Assembly (NCBI RefSeq): GCF_024971095.1 | Contig: NZ_CP069717.1 | Location: forward strand, 930,001 to 994,000 | Length of the DNA stretch: 64,000 bases | Origin: Microbacterium neungamense | GTDB taxonomy: Bacteria > Actinomycetota > Actinomycetes > Actinomycetales > Microbacteriaceae | Direction: 5' to 3' | In this document: in pieces, positions 41,176 to 49,972 of the stretch | How the letters are laid out: every line of letters begins with the position of its first letter | Position numbering within the stretch: the stretch's first letter is position 1 | The notes under the pieces: generated by a model | The model's database searches: none | Seen by the model: the letters and a program-made list of their open reading frames with translations, nothing else | What the model was told of the DNA's origin: nothing | Position numbers and translations under genes: made by a program

Positions 41176-41232
41176 AAAAGACCGCCCTGGTGGGCGGTCT
41201 GTGAGTACGCGAACACACCGCCTAGACGGCGG
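41176..41232 (-). promoter_or_regulatory. tryptophan attenuator (terminator and antiterminator stems)
   Basis: Reading the minus strand: segment 1 CCGCC (41232-41228) pairs with segment 2 GGCGG (41222-41218). Segment 2 GGCGGT (41222-41217) can instead pair with segment 3 ACCGCC (41198-41193). Segment 3 AGACCGCCC (41200-41192) pairs with segment 4 GGGCGGTCT (41187-41179), followed by TTT, as a terminator. Segment 1 overlaps the leader codons just after the two Trp codons. A ribosome stalled there would free segment 2 to block the terminator. Confidence 0.85.
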
Positions 41233-41254
41233 GCCACCATGCGGGGACGTTCAC
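41222..41254 (-). CDS. trp leader peptide
   Basis: GTG 41254 opens MNVPAWWPAV (10 residues) and stops at TAG 41222. The tandem Trp codons (41239-41234) stand immediately before segment 1 of the attenuator. The peptide senses charged tRNA-Trp; no other role is expected. The ribosome site (AGGCGC) is weak. It lies about 75 bp before the fused anthranilate synthase ATG. Confidence 0.8.
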   Translation of the reverse strand: MNVPAWWPAV

Positions 41255-41306
41255 GCGCCTGAAACTACCACATCGGGGCACCCAGCCTCCGTCGATCCTG
41301 GCGTCG

Positions 41307-41312
41307 TAGGCT
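41307..41312 (+). promoter_or_regulatory. -10 element of leaderless ispG
   Basis: TAGGCT, 6 nt, then GTG 41319. Its region overlaps that of the divergent trp leader. Confidence 0.55.
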
Positions 41313-41318
41313 TGAGGC

Positions 41319-42470
41319 GTGCCAGCAGTGAACCTTGGGATGCCGCGCGTCCCCGACGTCCTCGCCCCGCGTCGCAAGTCCCGCCAGATCCGGGTCGGCA
41401 AGGTGCTCGTCGGCGGTGACGCGCCTGTCAGTGTGCAGTCGATGACCACGACGAAGACCACCGACATCAACGGCACGCTGCAGCAGATCGCCGAGCTGAC
41501 GGCATCCGGCTGCGAGATCGTGCGCGTCGCCGTGCCGTCTCAGGACGACGCCGACGTGCTGCACATCATCGCGAAGAAGAGCCAGATCCCGGTCATCGCC
41601 GACATCCACTTCCAGCCGAAGTACGTCTTCCAGGCCATCGACGCCGGCTGCGCGGGCGTGCGCGTGAACCCCGGCAACATCCGCAAGTTCGACGACCAGG
41701 TGGGCGCGATCGCGAAGGCGGCCGCCGCCGCGGGCGTGTCGCTGCGGATCGGCGTGAACGCCGGCTCGCTGGATCGCCGCCTGCTCGAGAAGTACGGCAA
41801 GGCCACGCCGGAGGCGCTCGTGGAGAGCGCCGTGTGGGAGGCGTCGCTGTTCGAGGAGCACGACTTCCACGATTTCAAGATCTCGGTCAAGCACAACGAC
41901 CCCGTGGTGATGGTGAAGGCCTATCGGATGCTCGCCGAGCGCGGCGACTGGCCGCTGCACCTGGGCGTCACCGAGGCAGGCCCCGCGTTCCAGGGCACGA
42001 TCAAGAGCGCCACCGCGTTCGGCATCCTGCTGGGCGAGGGCATCGGCGACACCATCCGCGTCTCCCTCTCCGCCCCGCCCGCGGAGGAGGTCAAGGTCGG
42101 CCATCAGATCCTGCAGTCGCTGAACCTCCGAGAGCGCAAGCTCGAGATCGTGTCGTGCCCGTCCTGCGGTCGCGCGCAGGTGGACGTCTACTCGCTCGCC
42201 GACAGCGTGACCGAGGGGCTGAAGGACATGACCGTGCCGCTGCGCGTCGCGGTGATGGGCTGCGTCGTGAACGGTCCCGGCGAGGCTCGCGAGGCCGACC
42301 TGGGTGTCGCCTCCGGCAACGGCAAGGGCCAGATCTTCGTGAAGGGCGAGGTCATCAAGACCGTGCCCGAGGCCGAGATCGTGCCGACGCTGATCGAGGA
42401 GGCGAACCGGATCGCCGCCGAGATGGGTCCGGACGCGCCCATCGGCACCGCCCAGGTCGTCACGGCCTAA
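41319..42470 (+). CDS. ispG: 4-hydroxy-3-methylbut-2-enyl diphosphate synthase
   Basis: A 383-residue [4Fe-4S] enzyme of the MEP pathway, converting MEcPP to HMBPP. The TIM-barrel start has [14 protein letters not shown]. The cluster cysteines are in SCPSCGR and [12 protein letters not shown], where the glutamate ligand also lies. GTG 41319 is supported by the -10 spacing. Confidence 0.97.
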   Translation: MPAVNLGMPRVPDVLAPRRKSRQIRVGKVLVGGDAPVSVQSMTTTKTTDINGTLQQIAELTASGCEIVRVAVPSQDDADVLHIIAKKSQIPVIADIHFQPKYVFQAIDAGCAGVRVNPGNIRKFDDQVGAIAKAAAAAGVSLRIGVNAGSLDRRLLEKYGKATPEALVESAVWEASLFEEHDFHDFKISVKHNDPVVMVKAYRMLAERGDWPLHLGVTEAGPAFQGTIKSATAFGILLGEGIGDTIRVSLSAPPAEEVKVGHQILQSLNLRERKLEIVSCPSCGRAQVDVYSLADSVTEGLKDMTVPLRVAVMGCVVNGPGEAREADLGVASGNGKGQIFVKGEVIKTVPEAEIVPTLIEEANRIAAEMGPDAPIGTAQVVTA

Positions 42471-42542
42471 GCACCTGCCCTGCCGTTCGCGCGGGTGCCG
42501 GCGTACCGTTGTCCCTAGGGGGACGGATGCCCGGGAGGCGCC

Positions 42543-43052
42543 ATGCGTATCGCCACGTGTCTCGTCGTCGTCGTGCTGTCGCTCGGCCTGAGCGGATGCG
42601 CCGGGGCGGCGCCGCCGGGAGCCGATGACCCTGTGCCGTCCGCGACGGCGTCCGCGTCCCCGAGCGACACCCCATCCGGATCCGGTCAGCCGTCGGCATC
42701 CGAGACCCCGCCGCAACCCGGGGCGGAGGACACCGCCGCACCGGCCCCCGGCGTGTACCGCGACTACGACGACGGCGCGATCGAGGCCGTCTCCGGCACC
42801 AAGGTGCTGTTCTTCCACGCCTCCTGGTGCCCGCAGTGCCGGGCGCTGGACGAGGAGCTGCGCAGCGCCGGCGTCCCCGACGGGATGACCGTGTTCAAGG
42901 TGGACTACGACGACAGGGTGGATCTGCGGCAGAAGTACGGGGTCACCCGGCAGACCACCGTCGTGTACGTGGACGACGAGGGGCGGAAGCTGTCCAGCGC
43001 GGTCCTGTACGACGACCCGTCGATCGCCTCGCTGCTCGCCGCGGCCCCGTGA
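42543..43052 (+). CDS. thioredoxin-fold lipoprotein
   Basis: A 169-residue exported protein. The signal peptide ends in LGLSGC, a lipobox, followed by a Ser/Pro/Thr linker. The thioredoxin domain starts near residue 70 with the active site ASWCPQC, then VFKVDYDD and GVTRQTTVVYVD (cis-Pro variant: Thr-Thr). GGGAGG precedes ATG 42543. The CcdA-like gene follows at once, so the pair should move reducing power to extracytoplasmic thiols. Confidence 0.87.
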   Translation: MRIATCLVVVVLSLGLSGCAGAAPPGADDPVPSATASASPSDTPSGSGQPSASETPPQPGAEDTAAPAPGVYRDYDDGAIEAVSGTKVLFFHASWCPQCRALDEELRSAGVPDGMTVFKVDYDDRVDLRQKYGVTRQTTVVYVDDEGRKLSSAVLYDDPSIASLLAAAP

Positions 43053-43670
43053 GACCGCGATCACGGCATCCCTCCTGCTCAGTCTCGCCGCCGGGGTGCT
43101 GACGGTGGCCGCCCCGTGCGTGCTGCCGCTGCTGCCGGTCATCGTCGGGGGCGCGGCCGTCGCGGATGGCACGCGCAGTCGCTTCCGCCCGTACGTCATC
43201 GCCGCATCTCTGGCGGTGAGCGTGGTGGTCTTCACGCTGGCGCTCAAGGCGACGACGGCGCTGCTCGGCGTCCCTCCCGCGGCGTGGCAGGCGGTGTCCG
43301 GGGCGCTCATCATCCTGCTCGGCGTCGACCTGATCTTCCCCGCTCTCTGGGACCGGCTCTCCGCCCGGTTCCGGTGGCAGGAGCGCAGCGGCGAGCTGCT
43401 GCAGGGATCCGGATCCCGTCGCGGGGCGCTCGGCGACGTGCTGACCGGTGCCGCCCTGGGGCCGGTGTTCTCGAGCTGCAGCCCCACCTACGCGCTGATC
43501 GTCGCGGCGGTGCTGCCGGTGTCGTTCGCCGAGGGGGTGCTGTACGTGACGGCCTACGCCGTCGCGCTCGCGGGGACGCTGCTGATGATCGGCCTGCTCG
43601 GGCGACGGGTGGTGCGCCGGCTCGGCTGGCTCGCCGACCCGCGCTTGCGCCGCGTGATCGAGGGTGCGCG
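43051..43670 (+). pseudogene. CcdA-like (DsbD family) membrane protein, both ends damaged
   Basis: Frame 1 encodes TM segments of the CcdA family: TVAAPCVLPLLPVIVGG with the first redox Cys, and GPVFSSCSPTYALIVAAVLP with the second. No ATG/GTG/TTG precedes the first membrane helix in frame; the first is GTG 43096, halfway through it, while the GTG overlapping the upstream stop (43049) is one frame off. At the 3' end, after DPRLRRVIEG, the gene runs without a stop into the repeat array at 43671 and on, antisense, into the RNB gene. The usual last helix is missing. Confidence 0.7.
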
Positions 43671-43861
43671 GGGCGTTTCGTCTCGGTCGCGCTGCGCGCG
43701 TCCTCGCTCAACGACCGGGGGAGGGCGACCTGGCGTGGTGGGGCGTTTCGTCTCGCTCCGGCTGCGCCGGTGCTCGCTCAACGACCGGGGGAGGGCGACC
43801 GGGGGTGCGCGGGGCGTTTCGTCTCGGTCGCGCTGCGCGCGTCCTCGCTCAACGACCGGGG
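43671..43861. repeat. three-copy direct repeat array, about 60 bp unit
   Basis: Copies start at 43671, 43741 and 43812, each opening GGGCGTTTCGTCTCG and closing CTCGCTCAACGACCGGG. Copies 1 and 3 are identical over at least 50 bp; copy 2 differs in its centre. Spacers are 10-11 bp. The array lies between the truncated ccdA and the RNB stop codon at 43869. I recall related GTTTCGTCTCG...CTCAACGACC sequences in other Microbacteriaceae. Confidence 0.85.
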
Positions 43862-43868
43862 CGTCCGG

Positions 43869-45287
43869 TCAGAGCTCGAAGTCGACGGTGCCGTTCGCGA
43901 TGTCGGCGCGCACGAGGCGCAGCGACACCGTCTCGCCGGGGGCCGTCCCGTCCGGCACCGGAGCGGCCACGGTCACGGCGGGCTCGGCGAACTGCACACT
44001 CGCCCGGCCCTCGCCACGGGGCTCGATCACCGTCCCCTCCAGCCGCGAGCCCACCAGCGGCGTCAGCAGCGCCGCCTCGACCCGGTCGAGCGTCTCCGCG
44101 TTCAGCCGCGACGCCCGCTGCGCCGACGCCTCCATCAGCGCGGGCACCTCGGCGAGCGACCGGCGCACCCACTCGGGCACCGCCTGGCCCTGCGTCACGG
44201 CCAGGCAGATCGCCAGCGACCAGCGGTCGACCAGCCGACGCAGCGGCGCGGTCGCGTGCGCGTACGGCGCCGCGATCGCCGCCTGCACGGCGTCTTCGGG
44301 CGCCTCCCCGTCGAAGGCGAGGTATCCGGCCCCGCGGAACAGCGAGGCGGCCGCCTCGAGCACGGGCAGCGTCATCGGGTCGTTCCGGTCGAGGCTGCGC
44401 AGGTACTCGCCGTACCGCCCGCTGGTCCACGGCCGGCCGAGCGCCACGGTCCTCCGGCGGAACGTCTCGAACGCCTCCTCGCTGGGCTGCGGCATGGTCC
44501 GCAGCACGCCGATCCCCGCCTCCAGCATGAGCGCCGCCGCGGCCATCCCGGTCATCAGCGACAGCTGCGCGTTCCAGTCCTCGACCGGCAGCGGATGCCG
44601 ACGCTGGATGCCGTACGTGCCGTCCGCGTCCTGCACGACCTCGGCATCCGGGATGTTCAGGCTGGCGCCGCCGCGGCGCCGCTCCTGCTCCTGACGCAGC
44701 GTGCCGATCTCGCGCAGCAGCGACAGCTGCCCGGCATCCCCGCGGTCGACTGCGACCTGCGCCGAGACGTAGTCCAGCTGCTCGCGAGAGCGGATCAGCG
44801 CGCGCTCCAGGCCGAATGCGGTCACCGCGCCGGCGTCGTCCAGGTCGAACGTCCACACCAGTGCGGGACGGTCGACGCCGGGCAGCAGGGACGCCCGGTC
44901 CTCGCTGAGCACTCGCGGATGCAGGGGGATCGTGCCGTCGGCGGCGTACAGGGTCTGCCCGCGCCGGCGCGCCTCGCGGTCCACGGCCCCCTCGGGGGTG
45001 ACGAACCCCGGGACGTCCGCGATCGCGTAGCGCACGCGGTACCCGGCATCCGACCCCTCGAGGTGGAACGCCTGGTCGAGGTCCCGTGCGCCGGCCGGGT
45101 CGAGGGTCACGAACGGCACCTCGCGCAGGTCGCGGCCGGTCTCCGCCGGACGCGCCGCCTCCGCCTCGGCGAGGGCCTGCGCCGGGAACTCCTCCGGCGC
45201 ATCGAGCGACTCCCGCAGAGCGGCGAGGGCGGCGGCCAGCTCGCTCTGCGCGGCGGACGGGGCGACGTGCGATCGGAGCTGAGGCAT
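43869..45287 (-). CDS. RNB-domain exoribonuclease
   Basis: A 472-residue RNase II/R-type 3'-5' exonuclease without N-terminal cold-shock domains. The catalytic aspartates are in LDPAGARDLDQAFHLEG, and ADVPGFVTPEGAVDREA and YAHATAPLRRLVDR are conserved RNB blocks. A short C-terminal beta domain may act like S1. ATG 45287 lies 6 nt after minus-strand TAGGCT (45299-45294). Confidence 0.9.
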   Translation of the reverse strand: MPQLRSHVAPSAAQSELAAALAALRESLDAPEEFPAQALAEAEAARPAETGRDLREVPFVTLDPAGARDLDQAFHLEGSDAGYRVRYAIADVPGFVTPEGAVDREARRRGQTLYAADGTIPLHPRVLSEDRASLLPGVDRPALVWTFDLDDAGAVTAFGLERALIRSREQLDYVSAQVAVDRGDAGQLSLLREIGTLRQEQERRRGGASLNIPDAEVVQDADGTYGIQRRHPLPVEDWNAQLSLMTGMAAAALMLEAGIGVLRTMPQPSEEAFETFRRRTVALGRPWTSGRYGEYLRSLDRNDPMTLPVLEAAASLFRGAGYLAFDGEAPEDAVQAAIAAPYAHATAPLRRLVDRWSLAICLAVTQGQAVPEWVRRSLAEVPALMEASAQRASRLNAETLDRVEAALLTPLVGSRLEGTVIEPRGEGRASVQFAEPAVTVAAPVPDGTAPGETVSLRLVRADIANGTVDFEL

Positions 45288-45293
45288 GACGCC

Positions 45294-45299
45294 AGCCTA
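45294..45299 (-). promoter_or_regulatory. -10 element of leaderless RNB exonuclease gene
   Basis: TAGGCT on the minus strand, 6 nt before ATG 45287. Confidence 0.55.
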
Positions 45300-45434
45300 C
45301 GATCCGCTCCCGACGCGGACGGCGGATGCCCCGCGCCGAGGCACCCCGGGCATGCCGCACCGGGCATCCGCACCGGCAGCCCGCATCCCGGGCATCCGCA
45401 CCCGCCGCCGTTCCGGCCGCCTCCCGCGCGTCAC

Positions 45435-45440
45435 TAGAAT
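45435..45440 (+). promoter_or_regulatory. -10 element of leaderless proS
   Basis: TAGAAT, 6 nt, then GTG 45447. The preceding 100 bp hold imperfect GGGCATCCGCACC repeats. Confidence 0.55.
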
Positions 45441-45446
45441 CGACGG

Positions 45447-47204
45447 GTGGTCACTCGCCTAACGAACTTCTTCCTGCGCACGCTCCGTGAGGACCCCGCC
45501 GATGCGGAGGTCACCAGCCACCGGCTCCTGGTCCGGGCCGGCTACATCCGGCGCACCGCGCCGGGCATCTTCACCTGGCTGCCGCTGGGCCTGCGGGTGA
45601 AGGCGAGGCTCGAGCAGATCATCCGCGAGGAGATGGCCGCCGCCGGCGCGTTCGAGGTGCACTTCCCGGCCCTGCTGCCGCGCGACCCGTACGAGCAGTC
45701 CGGCCGGTGGGAGTCGTACGGTGACGGCATCTTCCGCCTGCAGGACCGCAAGGGCGCCGACTACCTGCTCGCGCCCACGCACGAGGAGATGTTCACCCTG
45801 CTGGTGAAGGACCTCTACTCCTCGTACAAGGACCTGCCGCTGACGATCTACCAGATCCAGGACAAGTACCGCGACGAGGCGCGTCCGCGAGCCGGGCTCC
45901 TCCGCGGCCGCGAGTTCACGATGAAGGACGCGTACTCCTTCGACGTCACGGATGCCGGGCTGGATGCCAGCTACCAGGCGCAGCGCGACGCCTACGAGCG
46001 CATCTTCCAGCGGCTCGGCCTCGAGTACGTCATCGTCGCGGCGGACAACGGTCTGATGGGCGGCGCCCGCAGCGAGGAGTTCCTGCACCCCACGCCGGTC
46101 GGCGAGGACACGTTCGTCCGCAGCGCCGGCGGCTACGCCGCCAACGTCGAGGCGTTCACCACGATCGCGCCCGAACCCATCGCGTGGGACGACGCGCCGG
46201 CCCCGGTCGTCTTCGACTCCCCGAACACGCCCACCATCGACACGCTCGTCGCGTACGCCAACGAGGTGCTCGAGGGGGAGTACACCGCCGCCGACACGCT
46301 GAAGAACGTCGTGCTCGCGCTCACCCACCTCGACGGCACCCGCGAGCTCGTCGTCGTCGGCATCCCCGGCGACCGCGAGGTCGACGAGAAGCGCGCCGAG
46401 GTCGCGTTCGCCCCTGCGGCGGTCGAGCCCGCGACGGATGCCGACTTCGAGCGCCACCCGCTGCTGGTGCGCGGCTACATCGGACCGTGGTCGGAGACCG
46501 GCCCGATCCTCGGGGAGGAGTCGGCCACCGGCATCCGCTACCTCGTCGACCCGCGCGTCGTCGACGGGACCCGCTGGATCACCGGCGCGAACATCGACGA
46601 GAAGCACGTGCACTCGCTCGTCGCGGGCCGCGACTTCGTCGCCGACGGCACCGTCGAGATCGCGAACGTCCGCGCCGGCGACCCGGCGCCGGACGGCTCC
46701 GGCCCGGTGGAGCTCGCCCGCGGCATGGAGATCGGCCACGTCTTCCAGCTCGGCCGCTTCTTCGCCGAGACGCTGGGCCTGAAGGTCCTCGACGAGAACG
46801 GCAAGCTCGCCACCGTCACGATGGGCTCGTACGGGATCGGCGTGACCCGGATCCTCGCGATCCTCGCCGAGCTGAACAATGACGAGAAGGGCCTGATCTG
46901 GCCGGCGTCCGTCGCTCCGTTCGACGTGCACGTGGTCGCGACCGGCAAGGACGAGCTCGCGTACGAGCTCGCCGAGCGCGTCTCCGCCGAGCTCGAGAGC
47001 GCCGGCCTCGACGTGCTCTACGACGACCGGCCCAAGGTGTCTCCCGGCGTGAAGTTCGGCGACGCCGAGCTCGTCGGCGTGCCGCGGATCCTCGTCGTCG
47101 GACGCGGTGCCGCGGACGGCCAGGTCGAGCTTTGGGACCGTCGCAGCGGCGACCGCGACACCCTGTCCGTCGAGGAAGCGGTGACGCGGCTGTCCGCCCG
47201 CTGA
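45447..47204 (+). CDS. proS: prolyl-tRNA synthetase
   Basis: A 585-residue class II synthetase of the bacterial type with the editing (INS) domain between motifs 2 and 3. Motif 1 is near [19 protein letters not shown], motif 2 is [23 protein letters not shown], and motif 3 is [10 protein letters not shown]. The C-terminal anticodon domain has [18 protein letters not shown]. Confidence 0.97.
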   Translation: MVTRLTNFFLRTLREDPADAEVTSHRLLVRAGYIRRTAPGIFTWLPLGLRVKARLEQIIREEMAAAGAFEVHFPALLPRDPYEQSGRWESYGDGIFRLQDRKGADYLLAPTHEEMFTLLVKDLYSSYKDLPLTIYQIQDKYRDEARPRAGLLRGREFTMKDAYSFDVTDAGLDASYQAQRDAYERIFQRLGLEYVIVAADNGLMGGARSEEFLHPTPVGEDTFVRSAGGYAANVEAFTTIAPEPIAWDDAPAPVVFDSPNTPTIDTLVAYANEVLEGEYTAADTLKNVVLALTHLDGTRELVVVGIPGDREVDEKRAEVAFAPAAVEPATDADFERHPLLVRGYIGPWSETGPILGEESATGIRYLVDPRVVDGTRWITGANIDEKHVHSLVAGRDFVADGTVEIANVRAGDPAPDGSGPVELARGMEIGHVFQLGRFFAETLGLKVLDENGKLATVTMGSYGIGVTRILAILAELNNDEKGLIWPASVAPFDVHVVATGKDELAYELAERVSAELESAGLDVLYDDRPKVSPGVKFGDAELVGVPRILVVGRGAADGQVELWDRRSGDRDTLSVEEAVTRLSAR

Positions 47205-47224
47205 GGCGCAGCACCGGTCGCGGC

Positions 47225-47611
47225 TCAGTCCCGCGCCGGCCTGGCCCGCGCCGGCTTGGCCAGCAGCACTCCCGCGGTCGCGGCGACCGCGAACACGGCA
47301 TCCGGCACCCACGTGCCGAGCGCCGCGACGTGCCGCACGAAGAAGCCCGGCAGCGCCCACAGCGCCCACCACAGCCGGGGTGCGGCCGGCAGGCTCCAGA
47401 CGATCGCCGCGCCGAGCACGGCCGCGAGGCATCCGAACGAGGCGATCAGCACCACGGCCGCCGGCTCGAACGGGTCGTCGGCGAACGCGGTCGACGCGGC
47501 GATCATCGCGCAGAGCGCGAACAGCACGCTCAGAAGCACCTGACCGGTGCGGATGCGGACCCGCGGGCGGCGGTCGGCGGCGGGCGCGTGGGCGAGGGCG
47601 GTGGCGGACAT
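47225..47611 (-). CDS. four-helix membrane protein of unknown function
   Basis: A 128-residue protein with four predicted membrane helices (about residues 24-46, 52-72, 80-98, 103-120) and a basic N-terminus. AAGGAG lies 7 nt before ATG 47611. It is divergent from the membrane LuxR-type gene at 47772, so it may be its regulatory target; no family is recognised. Confidence 0.55.
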   Translation of the reverse strand: MSATALAHAPAADRRPRVRIRTGQVLLSVLFALCAMIAASTAFADDPFEPAAVVLIASFGCLAAVLGAAIVWSLPAAPRLWWALWALPGFFVRHVAALGTWVPDAVFAVAATAGVLLAKPARARPARD

Positions 47612-47771
47612 GAGGACTCCTTCGATCGGGGACCGGATGCCGTGACGCTATGCCGTCGCACCGCCGCGCGGCACTGCGGCGACCGCAACAGGGGGTGCGG
47701 TCGACCGCATTTCTCCGGACGGATGCCGCGGAGGCCGCCCCGGACCGGCGCGGAGTGGTCATACTGAGCGG

Positions 47772-48798
47772 ATGAAGCGGCGGAGGAAGCGCGATCCTGC
47801 TCGCCGGCCGGCAGCCGGCCGGGCGGCGACCACGTGGACCGCGGCCACCCTGGTGCCGGCGGCGCTCGCGCCGGCGGCCCTGGTCTTCGCCGGGGCGGTG
47901 GTCGGCGGCGTGGAGTCCGCGCTGCTCGTCCCGGCGCTGTTCGTGCTGGCCGGCCTCCTGGGTCCGCTGTGGCGGGCGGCCGACCTCAGCTGCCGTCTGC
48001 TCGTCGCGCTCGGGGCCGCGCACCTGCTGGCGTTCGCGGCGTCGGCGGCCGCACGGGTGATCCCCGCCGCGGCCGCGTGGTGGCATCTGCTGTCGCAGCT
48101 GCTCTTCGTCGCCGGGTTCGCGCTGCTGGTCGTCCTCGCCGCCGGCTATCCGGCGGGTCCTGTGCCGCGGCCCGCCTGGTCGGCGCTGGCCGCACTCGTC
48201 GTCCCGGTCGCCGCGGCCCTCGCCGGCCCCACGCCCGCCGTGCTCGGCGATGGCGAGTACGGTCCGATCGCGGCGGTCCTGCCGCCGTGGATCGCGACGG
48301 CCTCGGCCGTCGTCCTCGCACTGCCGCTGGTCGCCGCCGTGATCGCGATCGTCCGGTTCGTCCGCGACGGTCGCGACATCCGCGGGCGGCTCACGCTTCC
48401 GCTCGCGGCGCTCGCGCTCGTCGGGCTGCTGCTGGCCGCCGGCGCCGTGGTCTCCGGGGGTTTCGCGACGGCCGCCTTCCTCGCTGCCGGTCGCTCTGAT
48501 CGCGGGGAGCCGCCCGGCCACGACGGCATCCGCCGGCGCCGCGAGGACCGGCATCGGCACCGCCGGTCTCGCCGCCGACGCCGAGGGGCTGGCGCGGCTC
48601 ACGCCCCGCGAACGGGAGGTGCTCGCCCTGATGGCCGAGGGTCACGGGAACGCCGAGATCGGCCGGATGCTGCACATCTCGCTGTCCGCAGTGGAGAAGC
48701 ACTCCACCGCGATCTTCACCAAGCTCGGCCTCGACCGCTCCGGCGGCAGCCACCGGCGCGTCGCGGCCGTGGTGGCGTATCTGCGCGGCATCCGCTGA
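47772..48798 (+). pseudogene. membrane-bound LuxR-family regulator, frameshifted as written
   Basis: The first about 238 codons (from ATG 47772, 6 nt after CATACT) encode seven or so hydrophobic helices. A LuxR/GerE helix-turn-helix follows in another frame: LTPREREVLALMAEGHGNAEIG, then LSAVEKHSTAIFTKLGL, ending at TGA 48796. The junction lies near 48478-48492 (CTCGCTGCCGGTCGC). The span of 1027 bp is one base over 342 codons, so one extra base would explain it. The intact form would be a sensor with integral membrane domain and DNA-binding tail. Confidence 0.75.
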
Positions 48799-48840
48799 CC
48801 GCTGCACCCCGCGAGCGGCCTCGCGTGACAGGCTGGGGAC

Positions 48841-49875
48841 ATGACTGATGCATCCCTGCCGGAGGGTCTCCGCCGCGACGTGACCGCACTGCTCGACGAC
48901 GCGGGCATCCGATCCGATCGGGCCCTGGTGGCGCGGATGCTGCAGACCGGCCTGATGCTCGGGATCGAGCACACCGACCGGCTCGACCTGAAGATCGCGT
49001 CCGCGGCGCTCAGCGAGATGCGGGATGCGTTCCGGCTGTTCCGGCCGTTCCACGACGTGCCCAAGGTGACCGTCTTCGGGTCCGCGCGCACCCGCCACGA
49101 CGACCCGCTCTACCTGCAGGCCCGCGACGTCGCCGCTGCGCTCGCCGCGGACGGCTGGATGGTCGTCACGGGCGCCGGTCCCGGGATCATGCAGGCGGCC
49201 GCCGAGGGCGCCGGGGCGCAGATGTCGCTCGGCGTGTCGATCCGGCTGCCGTTCGAGGAGAAGGCGAACTCGATCGTCGCCGAGAACGCCCAGGTCGTCT
49301 CGATGAAGTACTTCTTCACCCGCAAGCTCATGCTGATGAAGGAGTCCCGCGGGTTCATCTGCCTGCCGGGCGGATTCGGCACCCTGGACGAGATGTTCGA
49401 GCTGCTCACCCTGCAGCAGACCGGCAAGGCCGAGCCGATGCCGATCGTGCTGCTCGACGCGCCCGGCGGCGGATTCTGGGAGGGCCTGCGCCGCTTCGTC
49501 CAGGAGCAGATGGTGCCGGCCGGGGTGATCTCCCCGGACGATCTCGACCGCGTGCTGGTCACGGACTCCGTCGAGCGCGCGGTCGCCGAGGTGACCGGGT
49601 TCTGGCGCAACTACGACTCGCTGCGCTGGGTGGGGGACCAGCTCGTCCTCCGTCTCGTGCACGAGCCCACGGATGCCGACATCGCGGCCCTCAACGAGCG
49701 GTTCGCGGACATGCTGGCGGACGGCTCGATCGCCCGCAGCGGCCCGCTCCCGGTGGAGCGGTCGGACGGGGACGCCGTGGAGCTGCCGCGCCTGGTGCTC
49801 ACCCTCAAGCAGCGCGCGGTGGGATCGCTGCACACGCTGATCCGCGCGATCAACGAGCTGCCCTCGGCACGCTGA
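48841..49875 (+). CDS. LOG-family (TIGR00730) Rossmann-fold protein
   Basis: A 344-residue protein with the lysine-decarboxylase-like LOG fold: VTGAGPGIMQAAAEGA, the signature PGGFGTLDEMFELLTLQQ, and nucleotide-binding VTVFGSAR. Family members release free cytokinin-type bases from nucleotides or cleave AMP. About 60 N-terminal and 60 C-terminal residues extend the usual core. ATG 48841 lies 6 nt after CAGGCT. Confidence 0.85.
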   Translation: MTDASLPEGLRRDVTALLDDAGIRSDRALVARMLQTGLMLGIEHTDRLDLKIASAALSEMRDAFRLFRPFHDVPKVTVFGSARTRHDDPLYLQARDVAAALAADGWMVVTGAGPGIMQAAAEGAGAQMSLGVSIRLPFEEKANSIVAENAQVVSMKYFFTRKLMLMKESRGFICLPGGFGTLDEMFELLTLQQTGKAEPMPIVLLDAPGGGFWEGLRRFVQEQMVPAGVISPDDLDRVLVTDSVERAVAEVTGFWRNYDSLRWVGDQLVLRLVHEPTDADIAALNERFADMLADGSIARSGPLPVERSDGDAVELPRLVLTLKQRAVGSLHTLIRAINELPSAR

Positions 49876-49972
49876 GCGAGAGTTCAGGCGGCGATCACGC
49901 GCCGGTCACCTCGGGGGAGGAACCTGCCGCATGCACGACCCGCGCATGCACGACCCGCCCCTGGAGGAACCG

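Noticed and set aside
41147-41218. Longer N-terminus of the fused anthranilate synthase starting at 41218
   Set aside because: The extension would be encoded by the attenuator stems and lacks a ribosome site; ATG 41146 has AGGAG 5 nt upstream.
43671-43861. CRISPR-like array
   Set aside because: Three 60-bp repeats with 10-11 bp spacers and no cas genes do not fit CRISPR.
45459-48602. 1047-codon minus-strand open frame over proS and downstream genes
   Set aside because: Antisense shadow of proS; composition is repetitive and charged, and no start site or motif supports it.
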